Of a stretch of DNA of 64,000 nucleotides, positions 26,947-34,586 are shown piece by piece. Position 1 is the first letter of the stretch. The number at the start of each line of letters is the position of its first letter. Made by a program: the position numbers and the translations under genes. Source of the DNA: Calditrichota bacterium (lineage in GTDB: Bacteria; Zhuqueibacterota; Zhuqueibacteria; Zhuqueibacterales; Geothermadaptataceae); the NCBI GenBank assembly GCA_008501765.1, contig QQUE01000002.1, positions 370,336 through 434,335 on the forward strand. The letters are read 5' to 3'. The notes beneath the pieces are model-generated. The model worked only from the letters and a program-made list of their open reading frames with translations. It was not told the origin of the DNA and ran no database searches.

Positions 26947-27624
26947 TTACTCTTCAACCACGAAATCAAATGTCAAATAACTGAGCGTAATAAAAACAAT
27001 ATCAAAAGCAGATAATATGCGAATCCAGCCAAGAATTTTACTCCACTCTTCCAGGTTAAGAATAGAGGCAGTGGCGTTAACCGCCGAAAGAATGACCGGA
27101 ATCATCACCGGAAAAAGCAGAATTGGCAGCATCAATTCCCGTGTTTTTGTGTGCACTGTCATCGCACTGAAAAGTGTCCCGACGGCGACGAAGCCAATTG
27201 TTGCTAAAAATATGATAACAAACAACTGCAAATAGTGGCCTTCCAAATTCAAATCAAAAAAGATAATTATTACCGGCAGCGTGATAAATTCAACGAGAAA
27301 CATGAAAATGAAACTGCCGATCATTTTACCTAAATAGATAACACCTCGATCCAGTGGCGCTAATAAAACGCCGTGAATACTGCCGGTATCCACTTCCTGG
27401 CTAAAGGTGCGGTTTAATCCCAACATACCACTGAAAGTAAAAGCCACCCAAAGAATGCCCGGTGCTGCTTCCTTGGAATAGGTGCTGCCGGGATCAAAAG
27501 TAAAACTGAAAATGACAACGACGAGCAGACAAAATACCAACATTGAAAGCACGATATCACGGCTGCGAAACTCGGAGAGGAGGTCTTTCCATGCGATTGC
27601 CAGGACCTGGTGTAAATAACTCAG
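26947..27624 (-). CDS. ccmB: Haem ABC exporter membrane subunit CcmB, apparent CTG start
   Basis: The membrane subunit of the CcmAB transporter that drives release of holo-CcmE. The first conventional start codon (GTG 27552) would cut off the conserved N-terminus. Upstream in the same frame the translation reads VLAIAWKDLLSEFRSRDIV, typical of the start of CcmB. The only plausible initiator there is CTG at 27624-27622, overlapping the ccmA stop as C-TGA, with GGGAGGG 6 nt before it. This start gives 225 residues, the usual CcmB length, with six helices. Translational coupling to ccmA is likely. The CTG choice is inferred. Confidence 0.85.
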   Translation of the reverse strand: MSYLHQVLAIAWKDLLSEFRSRDIVLSMLVFCLLVVVIFSFTFDPGSTYSKEAAPGILWVAFTFSGMLGLNRTFSQEVDTGSIHGVLLAPLDRGVIYLGKMIGSFIFMFLVEFITLPVIIIFFDLNLEGHYLQLFVIIFLATIGFVAVGTLFSAMTVHTKTRELMLPILLFPVMIPVILSAVNATASILNLEEWSKILGWIRILSAFDIVFITLSYLTFDFVVEE

Positions 27625-28331
27625 TTGTTCCCTCCCGCGGCGATAATTTCGTGGTATCGCTGTTGAAACTCGGACTCAGTCATATCTCCCGTTTCCGCTT
27701 CAAAGGCAATTCTTCCTTCTTTGAACACGGCGATTTTGTCTGCGAGCTGAAATCCCTGTTGAATATTATGTGTAATTAGCACGATTGTGCGATTTTCAGA
27801 TTTGAGTTCCAGAATGCGGTCAGTCAATAATTGCGAAGCACTCTGATCAAGGCCGGTATAGGGTTCATCCAGCAATAGAATTTCCGGTTCATTGAGAATC
27901 GCGCGAGCGATGGCAAGCCGCTGCTGCATCCCCCGTGAAAAAGTCCGCACACGGTCGTTGCTCCGGTGTGCGAGACCGACGGTTTTTAAAAGGGCATCAG
28001 CGCGTTTTTCAGGTTTGGGAACGCGATAAAGTGTGGCATAGAATTTTAAATTTTCCGCAGCAGTCAGTTCCGGATAAAGAAATGTAGCATGCGCAATTAA
28101 ACCGATTTTACGGCGGAATTCGGCGGGATTCTCAAAAACACTTTTGCCGTCTATGAAAATATCGCCCTGGTTCGGGCGCGACAAAGTAGACAGAATTCGA
28201 ATAAACGTCGATTTTCCGGCACCGTTGGGTCCTAAAATGCATAAGCATTTACCGTAATCAATATCAAAATTCAAGCCGCTTAATGCAAACTGCTGATTGT
28301 AAATTTTGGTTAATTCTTTAACTTTTATCAT
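27621..28331 (-). CDS. ccmA: Haem ABC exporter ATP-binding protein CcmA
   Basis: A cytoplasmic ATPase of 236 residues. Walker A is GPNGAGKST, the signature is FSRGMQQRLAIARA, Walker B is EILLLDEPYTGLD, and the H-loop is VLITHN. With CcmB it forms the ABC complex of system I cytochrome c maturation. The protein is close in size to CcmA and sits first in ccmA-B-C-D. Its stop codon overlaps the apparent CTG start of ccmB. It follows a CcmI-like zinc-ribbon gene by 17 bp. Confidence 0.93.
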   Translation of the reverse strand: MIKVKELTKIYNQQFALSGLNFDIDYGKCLCILGPNGAGKSTFIRILSTLSRPNQGDIFIDGKSVFENPAEFRRKIGLIAHATFLYPELTAAENLKFYATLYRVPKPEKRADALLKTVGLAHRSNDRVRTFSRGMQQRLAIARAILNEPEILLLDEPYTGLDQSASQLLTDRILELKSENRTIVLITHNIQQGFQLADKIAVFKEGRIAFEAETGDMTESEFQQRYHEIIAAGGNN

Positions 28332-28348
28332 TGCAATCGAAACCGGAA

Positions 28349-28753
28349 TCAGGAACTATGCTGTTTGGTGCCACAATTCATGCAGAACTTGTCATCAGCA
28401 GCGATTTTATCTCCGCATTCGTGACAGAATTTTTCCTGTGAACTCGCTTTTGCACCTTTATTCTTTTTCCGTTTTTTGCCGTTCTTAATTTGCTCGATTT
28501 GTTGAATGACCTGAGCTGCCTCTGCTTTATAAGAATCCCGCAAACCAACATAATCATCATCGGAAAGCTTGCCCATTTCACGATCAAATTCGATATCTTT
28601 AATGGCAGAATAAAGCTCCGTTTTTCTCGCTACGAGCTCGTCTACCTTATTTGTGCTATTAAAATTGAGTTCAACTTGTTTCGTTTTAAAAAACGGCCGG
28701 GCAATAAAAAACGTTGTTGCCACTGCCAGTAATATTCCAAGAGCTTCAACCAT
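28349..28753 (-). CDS. CcmI-like membrane protein with C-terminal zinc ribbon
   Basis: A protein of about 134 residues. One N-terminal helix is followed by a helical segment (V-D-E-L-V-A-R-K-T-E-L-Y-S-A-I-K-D-I-E-F-D) and R-E-M-G-K-L-S-D-D-D-Y, which resembles the L-x-E-G-K-L-S-x-x-E-Y coil of CcmI/CcmH-type proteins. Then come a Lys-rich linker and a zinc ribbon (F-C-H-E-C-G ... F-C-M-N-C-G). I choose ATG 28753, 11 nt after GGAGG; the ATGs at 28771 and 28762 overlap or crowd that site. Position directly before ccmA suggests a role in cytochrome c maturation (inference). Confidence 0.75.
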   Translation of the reverse strand: MVEALGILLAVATTFFIARPFFKTKQVELNFNSTNKVDELVARKTELYSAIKDIEFDREMGKLSDDDYVGLRDSYKAEAAQVIQQIEQIKNGKKRKKNKGAKASSQEKFCHECGDKIAADDKFCMNCGTKQHSS

Positions 28754-28777
28754 CTTTATCATAACCTCCATCTAAAT

Positions 28778-29524
28778 TTAATGTGCTTCTTTTTGCAAAA
28801 TCCAAAAATATGTAAAAGCTAAAATAATTAATAAAATACTCAACCCGTGCGCCACCCTGAACCAACCCCAGGCAATAACAGGCGTATTTCGAAAAAACTC
28901 TGTCACGAACCGGGTGCACCCCAAAGCTATCAACGATAGTACAGTCGTTCTACCGATGGGCATAGGCTTTTTTCTATACCATATTGGGATAAAGAACAGA
29001 CTGGAAATAAGTGTGTCGTAAACCGGCGTCGGATGAACCGGTTCAAATACCGGGATTATGCCAGCTGGGTAGGCCATCGCCCAGGGCATTTCACTCGGCG
29101 GCCCATAATCGCCATCGCCTGCCAGTTGGCAGCCAATTCGCCCGACAGCGTAGCCTAATAATACAAGCGGCACTAAAATATCAAGTGACACTGCCAATCT
29201 GAGCTGCAACTGGCTTAAATAATAAATACCAAAAATTCCCGCACAAAAAAAGCCACCATACCAGCTAAACCCAGACTTAAAAAACAGAGTTTGTCCAATA
29301 CTCAAATATTCGGCCGGGGAATTTTCAACAAGATAAAGCATTTTTGCACCGAAAAATCCGGCTATTGCCACGATAGCAAAGAGTTGATTTATCTTTGCAT
29401 CACGGATACCGTATTTTGCAAACTCGCGCCTCGCCAATAAATAACAAATGCCGAAAGCGAGCACGACCATAATCCCAAAACTATAAACTTTAAATTGACC
29501 GATTTCAAAAAGTACGGGTAGCAT
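28778..29524 (-). CDS. lgt: Prolipoprotein diacylglyceryl transferase
   Basis: An inner-membrane enzyme of 248 residues that transfers diacylglyceryl from phosphatidylglycerol to the lipobox Cys of prolipoproteins. It has about seven helices and the Lgt signature around GRIGCQLAGDGDYG, with the invariant Arg and Gly-Asp, plus HPTPVYDTL and R-F-x-x-E-F-F-R. The initiation region is weak (GGGA). It is the first gene of the leftward cluster leading into ccm; a functional link to cytochrome maturation is not implied. Lipoproteins such as the M1 peptidase and the RND adaptor depend on it. Confidence 0.95.
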   Translation of the reverse strand: MLPVLFEIGQFKVYSFGIMVVLAFGICYLLARREFAKYGIRDAKINQLFAIVAIAGFFGAKMLYLVENSPAEYLSIGQTLFFKSGFSWYGGFFCAGIFGIYYLSQLQLRLAVSLDILVPLVLLGYAVGRIGCQLAGDGDYGPPSEMPWAMAYPAGIIPVFEPVHPTPVYDTLISSLFFIPIWYRKKPMPIGRTTVLSLIALGCTRFVTEFFRNTPVIAWGWFRVAHGLSILLIILAFTYFWILQKEAH

Positions 29525-30132
29525 AAATCCCAGATTTTAATGTATAAAGAACACGAAGCGGTAATATTAATATAATTTGTGCATAAAAGCAATGACGATT
29601 CATCTTGTTTTTAGCAAAATGAGATTCCGGTAATCATTCTCCGACCCAACTTTGATCAACTTGGAATTGAGCCGTAATAATTAATTTGATTAGGCCTTTA
29701 GCTCCGCGGTCTTTTTCTTAAACGGCCTTCGAAAAATGGCGTTAAGAACTTTTTGAGAATTTCCGTTAAGAATCATTTTTTGTTTGAGCGCAGCGAGTTT
29801 AAAATGATTTAGGAAATTCTCAAAAAGTTTAGCCGATTTTTCGTCAGCCTTGATTTTTTTGTTTCTTTTTTGATCAAGCAAAGCCAGCGGCCGGCGAAGC
29901 AAAAAGAAAATGCATAACACATTAAAAATTTTGTAATTAAATTAAGTACAGCGGAGCTAAGGTCACAATCAATAATTAATATATGCCCAGGAATTAATTG
30001 CACTATTCCATATGCGAAGAAATATTATTTAAGAGCTATTAAAATATTGTTACTTCATATGCAGATTTATTTGCACTTTTAATAAATATCTCCTATTATA
30101 ACGTCAAACAAATTTAAATATACAGATCGTTT
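29525..30132. other. Intergenic region holding a palindromic element
   Basis: A gap of about 600 bp before the small open frame at 30133 and about 900 bp before the PAS kinase gene. Its main content is the 263-bp element at 29698-29960. The flanks are AT-rich and show no gene I can support. Confidence 0.4.
29698..29960. repeat. MITE-like palindromic element with terminal inverted repeats
   Basis: The ends are perfect 10-bp inverted repeats, TTAGCTCCGC (29698-29707) and GCGGAGCTAA (29951-29960). Inside is a long imperfect hairpin: an 18-bp perfect stem (29747-29764 with 29812-29829) and a second 9-bp stem (29771-29779 with 29801-29809) around GAGCGCAGCGAG. The minus strand is open for about 76 codons with a Lys-rich translation. 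No target-site duplication is obvious. The element looks like a short non-autonomous or palindromic repeat; copy number is unknown. Confidence 0.6.
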
Positions 30133-30282
30133 CTAAAGATTGGCGACACAGAGTATACAACAAAATCTTTCTCCCTCTGCTCCATTCCCAGTATTCCCGA
30201 ACAAGGCTTTATCAAATTTTTTTGTATATTCGGCAAATTGTAGCCACGATTGGCTCACAAACAACTCGCGTTCCGAAGTCAT
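30133..30282 (-). CDS. Possible 49-residue small protein
   Basis: An open frame beginning MTSERELFVSQSWLQF and ending CCILCVANL, with CAGGAG 6 nt before ATG 30282. The ribosome site is good, but the composition gives no family and the frame is short. It could be a real small protein divergent from the PAS kinase gene, or chance. Confidence 0.25.
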   Translation of the reverse strand: MTSERELFVSQSWLQFAEYTKKFDKALFGNTGNGAEGERFCCILCVANL

Positions 30283-30439
30283 TTTATCTCCTGATAGTAA
30301 TGCCGGGAATAATTGCCACCTGTTAAATTTCACAAAACCGGTTCGGGTATTTTGAGGCAGATTAAATAAAAAAACAACTGTTTGTACTAAAATCAAATGA
30401 AAGTAACTTCCAAACATTTATAACCACTCTGGATCGATT

Positions 30440-33400
30440 ATGGAAGACTTAAATAAATCGAAAAAGCAGCTCATCGATGAGTTGAACATGGTGCGCAGCC
30501 GTCTAAATAAAATTGAAACGGAAAAGGGGAAACAAGCTTTTTTCCCCTCCGAGGAGCGTTTTCATGAACTTGTCGAGAATGCGCCCATAGGCATTTACTG
30601 CAATGATTTCAAAGGTACTTTTATTTATGGAAACAAGAAAGCCGAAGAAATTATCGGCTACCCCGCGGATAAAGTTCTTGGTAAAAATATGCTTAAACTT
30701 GATCTTGTCAGGGGGAAAGAATTGGCGAAAGCAGCTAAAATATTGGCAAAGAATGTTTCAGGAAGGCCCAGTGGTCCCGATTTATTTACCCTTCACCGCG
30801 AGGATGGTAGAAAAAGAAAAGTAGAAATTTATAGTGAACTCATGAAAATGGGCAACAAAAAAGTTGTTGTCGGCATGGTACAGGATATCACGGAAAAAGA
30901 AAATGCCTTTAGTTCACTTAAAGAAAATGAATCCAAATATCGTGCTGTCATTGAACAGAGCAGAGATTGCATTTTTCTCGTCGATTTGAAAACACAAAAT
31001 ATCCTCGATGCAAACCCTGCCTTTCTGAATGCTCTTGATTACACTATCGATGAAATAAAATCGATGACGTTATTTGATATCGTTGATGATGATAAAAAAA
31101 ATATCGATGCCAATATAAAACTTATCAAAAAGAGAAAAGGTTTGGCGATTAGCGAGCGCTTTTACCGAAAAAAAGATGGCAGTCAAATTACGGTTGATGT
31201 CAGCATGAGCTTGATCACATATTGCGGTCAAAAAGTGATGAGCGTGGTGATGCAAGACATTACTGAAAAGAAAAAGAAAGAAAGTGAACTTGCTGAACAA
31301 GAAAAACGCTACAGTTTTCTTTTCGATCAAAGCCATGACAGTATATTTTTAATCGACATAGCATCGATGAAAATCGTGCAGGCCAATCCGGCATCCCATT
31401 GCCTGACCGGCTATGAAAAAGGTGAATTAGTTGGACGATCCTGTCTGCAACTGCTCACCGATGACAAGTCCGTACTTGAAAAGTCGATTCAAAAATTAAT
31501 CCGGGAAAAGTGCCATTTTTCCGGAGACAAAGAACTCCGTAAAAAGGATGGCACGCTCATTCCTGTCGATGTCTCGATCAATCTGATTTCAACCCATGGC
31601 AATGCGATGATCAGTATGATCTGCAAAGATCTGTCCGAGCGTAAAAAGGCGGCTCTGGCAGCAAAGAAATCGAGTAAAATGTTGCGGACCATTCTGGATC
31701 ACATCGCTGCTCCCATTTCAGTCATCGATATTGAAACAAAAGAGTTTATTTTCGCCAACAACCAATTAAAAAATATATTCGGTGAAGTTAACGGAAAAAA
31801 ATGTTACGAAATATGCGCCAATTCAGAATATCCTTGCCCTCAGCTCAAAGGACCACCTTTGAACGGCTCAACTCTTGAAAATGGAAAGATTCTCTGCTGG
31901 GAGCACTATTGTGAATTGCATGAAAAATGGTTTTTGAAATCGGCAACGGCAATAAGTTGGCTTGATGGACGGCAGGTCGTTTTAGAAGTAAGTACGGACA
32001 TCACAGATCGCAAATCTATCGAAATGGAGTTACAGCATTCCGAAAAAAGTTATCGCGGGCTTTTTGACGATGCGAGCGATGCGATTTATGTGCAAAACAG
32101 GAAAGGCCAGTTTCTTGATGTCAACAAAGGCGCGGAAAAAATGTATGGCTATCCCCGTGAACTCCTGATTGGCAAAACTCCGGATTTTGTTTCCGCCCCG
32201 GATAAAAATGACTTAGACAAAATAAAGACCCATATCCAAAATGCTTTTGCCGGGCATGCACAAGTATTCGAATTTTGGGGAAAAGATAAAAACGGACGGG
32301 TTTTTCCAAAGGAAGTTCGGCTCAGTAAAGGAACTTATTTTGGCGAAGATGTTGTCATCGCGTTTGCCAGGGACATAACTAAAAAATTACGCTATGAACT
32401 GGCCCGCAGGCAAAATGAAGCGCGTTTACAAGCACTTTACGAATATGCCCCGATAGGCATTGTCCATTCCGATCCGGTTCATTATAAAATTTTTAGTGCG
32501 AATAAAAATTTCTGTAAATTCATCGGCTATACAAAGGAAGAACTGGAAAAACTTAGCTTTTTAGATTTTACCCATCCGGATGATTTGGCAGATGATAATA
32601 AATTTATGAACGAGCTCATTTCGGGAAAAATCAAGACTTTTAGCCACGAAAAAAGGTACATCAAAAAGGACGGCAGCCTGGTCTGGGGCAAAATTACAGT
32701 TTCGCTTATCCACGATGAAAAAATACAACCACTTTATGTCATTGCTGCGGTTGACGACATCACGCAACAAAAAGAAGCTGAAATCGAAAAACAAAATTTG
32801 CAGGAGCGATTGCGTCAGACACAAAAATTGGATGCCCTGGCTACGCTTGCCGGTGGAATCGCCCACGATTTCAATAATGCACTCTCCGCTGTTGTTGGCA
32901 ATATCGAGCTGCTCGCAATACAAATGCCGGATGATGCCACAATTCAACAGTGCACACAACCCGTTCTTCAATCGACATCACGCATGGCGCAACTTACCAA
33001 TCAACTTCTTGCCTACGCCAGAGGTGGCAAATACCAACCGAAGGCCATCGAAATTGATACTTTTATCCGGGACAACTTCTCACTACTCAAACATACCGCC
33101 CCGCCTGACGCAGATATTTTGTTGGACCTGAATTGTAAAAACCATAAAGTTATGGCTGATTCAACGCAACTGCATATGCTTTTTTCAGCCGTGATCAGCA
33201 ACTCGGCAGAGGCAATCAATGAATCAGGAAAAATCTGCCTGCAAACGGCAATAAAAGATTTTACCAACGATAGTCAATCTAACTATCCGGAAATGAAACC
33301 AGCCAATTATATTTGTATCCGTATAATTGATAATGGCTGTGGAATGGATAAATGCACGCAAGATCGAATATTTGAACCATTTTTCACGACCAAATTCCGC

Positions 33401-33931
33401 GGCCGTGGCTTGGGAATGGCAGCGGTTTATGGTATTGTAAAAAACCATGATGGCTTTGTATATGTTGATTCAAAAATTGGCAAAGGCACCGCTGTAAATA
33501 TCTTCCTGCCGATCATTCCCAATGCAGTTGAGGAAAAAGAAAAACCGGAGCTACGTACAAAAACCGGGGCCGGAACAGTCCTGGTTATAGAGGATGAGGC
33601 GATCGTTAAAAATGTGATCAGCTCCATGCTTCGCCGTCTGGAATACCATGTCCTGACTGTAAAAAACGGCCGCGAGGCGCAGGAAATCTGCCAATCGCTT
33701 GGTGATCAAATTAATGTAATTTTACTGGACATGGGTCTGCCGGACATGCCAGGGGAGTTTCTGTTTCCGCTTTTAAAGGAAAACTGCCCCGACTCGAAAA
33801 TTATTATTTGCAGTGGCTATTCCATCGATGGGCCGGCACAAAATTTACTGGAAAAAGGAGCCGATGCGTTCTTGCAGAAACCGTTTAATTTAGCCGTGCT
33901 TTCTGATGTTTTGGCAAAGGTTATGAATTAA
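30440..33931 (+). CDS. Multi-PAS hybrid histidine kinase with C-terminal receiver
   Basis: A cytoplasmic hybrid sensor kinase of 1163 residues with no membrane helix. A short coiled coil (1-35) is followed by six PAS domains, beginning near residues 40, 170, 290, 415, 535 and 660 (for example ENAPIGIYCNDFKGTFIYGN and EYAPIGIVHSDPVHYKIFSA). Then come the dimerisation/phospho-acceptor helix with H809 in GGIAHDFNNALSAVVGN, the ATPase domain (IIDNGCGM, GRGLGMAAVYGIV) and a receiver with D1097 in VILLDMGLPDMPG and Lys in FLQKPF. The fourth PAS has a Cys-rich insertion (KCYEICANSEYPCPQ) that might bind a metal or sense redox. The output regulator is unknown. Confidence 0.94.
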   Translation: MEDLNKSKKQLIDELNMVRSRLNKIETEKGKQAFFPSEERFHELVENAPIGIYCNDFKGTFIYGNKKAEEIIGYPADKVLGKNMLKLDLVRGKELAKAAKILAKNVSGRPSGPDLFTLHREDGRKRKVEIYSELMKMGNKKVVVGMVQDITEKENAFSSLKENESKYRAVIEQSRDCIFLVDLKTQNILDANPAFLNALDYTIDEIKSMTLFDIVDDDKKNIDANIKLIKKRKGLAISERFYRKKDGSQITVDVSMSLITYCGQKVMSVVMQDITEKKKKESELAEQEKRYSFLFDQSHDSIFLIDIASMKIVQANPASHCLTGYEKGELVGRSCLQLLTDDKSVLEKSIQKLIREKCHFSGDKELRKKDGTLIPVDVSINLISTHGNAMISMICKDLSERKKAALAAKKSSKMLRTILDHIAAPISVIDIETKEFIFANNQLKNIFGEVNGKKCYEICANSEYPCPQLKGPPLNGSTLENGKILCWEHYCELHEKWFLKSATAISWLDGRQVVLEVSTDITDRKSIEMELQHSEKSYRGLFDDASDAIYVQNRKGQFLDVNKGAEKMYGYPRELLIGKTPDFVSAPDKNDLDKIKTHIQNAFAGHAQVFEFWGKDKNGRVFPKEVRLSKGTYFGEDVVIAFARDITKKLRYELARRQNEARLQALYEYAPIGIVHSDPVHYKIFSANKNFCKFIGYTKEELEKLSFLDFTHPDDLADDNKFMNELISGKIKTFSHEKRYIKKDGSLVWGKITVSLIHDEKIQPLYVIAAVDDITQQKEAEIEKQNLQERLRQTQKLDALATLAGGIAHDFNNALSAVVGNIELLAIQMPDDATIQQCTQPVLQSTSRMAQLTNQLLAYARGGKYQPKAIEIDTFIRDNFSLLKHTAPPDADILLDLNCKNHKVMADSTQLHMLFSAVISNSAEAINESGKICLQTAIKDFTNDSQSNYPEMKPANYICIRIIDNGCGMDKCTQDRIFEPFFTTKFRGRGLGMAAVYGIVKNHDGFVYVDSKIGKGTAVNIFLPIIPNAVEEKEKPELRTKTGAGTVLVIEDEAIVKNVISSMLRRLEYHVLTVKNGREAQEICQSLGDQINVILLDMGLPDMPGEFLFPLLKENCPDSKIIICSGYSIDGPAQNLLEKGADAFLQKPFNLAVLSDVLAKVMN

Positions 33932-33994
33932 TCCGCAGAGAAACAAAAGGAGTGAAAAATCACACAAGCTGATCTGGTCCCCGTAGACTTTAAA

Positions 33995-34273
33995 TTGACA
34001 GATGATAATCAACTCGAAATCACATGGAATGATAAAATAGTTACCAAATACAGTTTTCAATTTTTACGTGGAAGCTGTCCATGCGCCGAATGCGTCAGTG
34101 AGGACACCGGTGAAAGAATGGTGTTCCCAAAGGATGTGCCCAAAAGTATTCGACCGGTGGAAGCGAAGCCCGTTGGCCGCTACGCTTACCAAATCGTGTG
34201 GTCGGATGGCCATGGAACCGGGCTTTTTTCCTATGCTTATTTGCGCAGTTTAGGGGATGCTGAAAAAGCTTAG
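33995..34273 (+). CDS. DUF971 protein (gamma-butyrobetaine hydroxylase N-domain-like)
   Basis: A small protein of about 92 residues with the DUF971 fold: FLRGSCPCAECVSEDTGER, the paired V-G-R-Y-A-Y and I-V-W-S-D-G-H-G-T-G-L-F-S-Y-A-Y-L. DUF971 proteins are often linked to iron-sulfur or hydroxylase systems. The start is uncertain. TTG 33995 has no ribosome site and falls inside the conserved opening P-V-D-F-K-L-T-D-D-N. The good site AGGAG (33948-33952) is spaced 6 nt from an in-frame ATC at 33959, so the protein may be 12 residues longer with a rare or mis-sequenced start. I report the conventional codon. Confidence 0.8.
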   Translation: MTDDNQLEITWNDKIVTKYSFQFLRGSCPCAECVSEDTGERMVFPKDVPKSIRPVEAKPVGRYAYQIVWSDGHGTGLFSYAYLRSLGDAEKA

Positions 34274-34338
34274 TGGAGCATCAAGCCTAATTTTATGAGT
34301 TGCGCTTCGTGATGCATTCATTTTTTAATTGGATGAAA

Positions 34339-34408
34339 AAGCTCGTAATTCAGAGCGTTCTCTGTCTGCAAATGTGTGTTTTCAGAGCACGCGCTGAACT
34401 ACGAGCTT
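34339..34408. repeat. Imperfect 26-bp palindromic repeat
   Basis: Left arm 34339-34364 and right arm 34383-34408 pair over 26 positions with three mismatches, beginning AAGCTCGTA and ending TACGAGCTT, around an 18-nt loop. No T tract follows, so it is unlikely to be a simple terminator of the DUF971 gene. It resembles a REP-type extragenic palindrome. The 310 bp between the DUF971 and GGDEF genes hold nothing else I can identify. Confidence 0.55.
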
Positions 34409-34586
34409 GTTATCTAATGGTAAAAAGCGAACCATCCATATTTTTAAACTTGATAGACAAACAGGTTCAGGATAATTTCTCATCGATGTGCGATCAGAAC
34501 GGGAGTTTTAACTCAACATATTCCCGTCGAAAAACTGCTCTGGCATATTATCGGTCAGTGATTCATCAACTCAGCGAATTCCTCCC

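Noticed and set aside
29690-29920. 76-residue Lys-rich frame as a gene
   Set aside because: It coincides with the palindromic element, and its terminal codons lie in the inverted repeat. No ribosome site was found.
34339-34408. Integron attC site
   Set aside because: There is no core GTTRRRY/RYYYAAC pair and no neighbouring cassette array or integrase.
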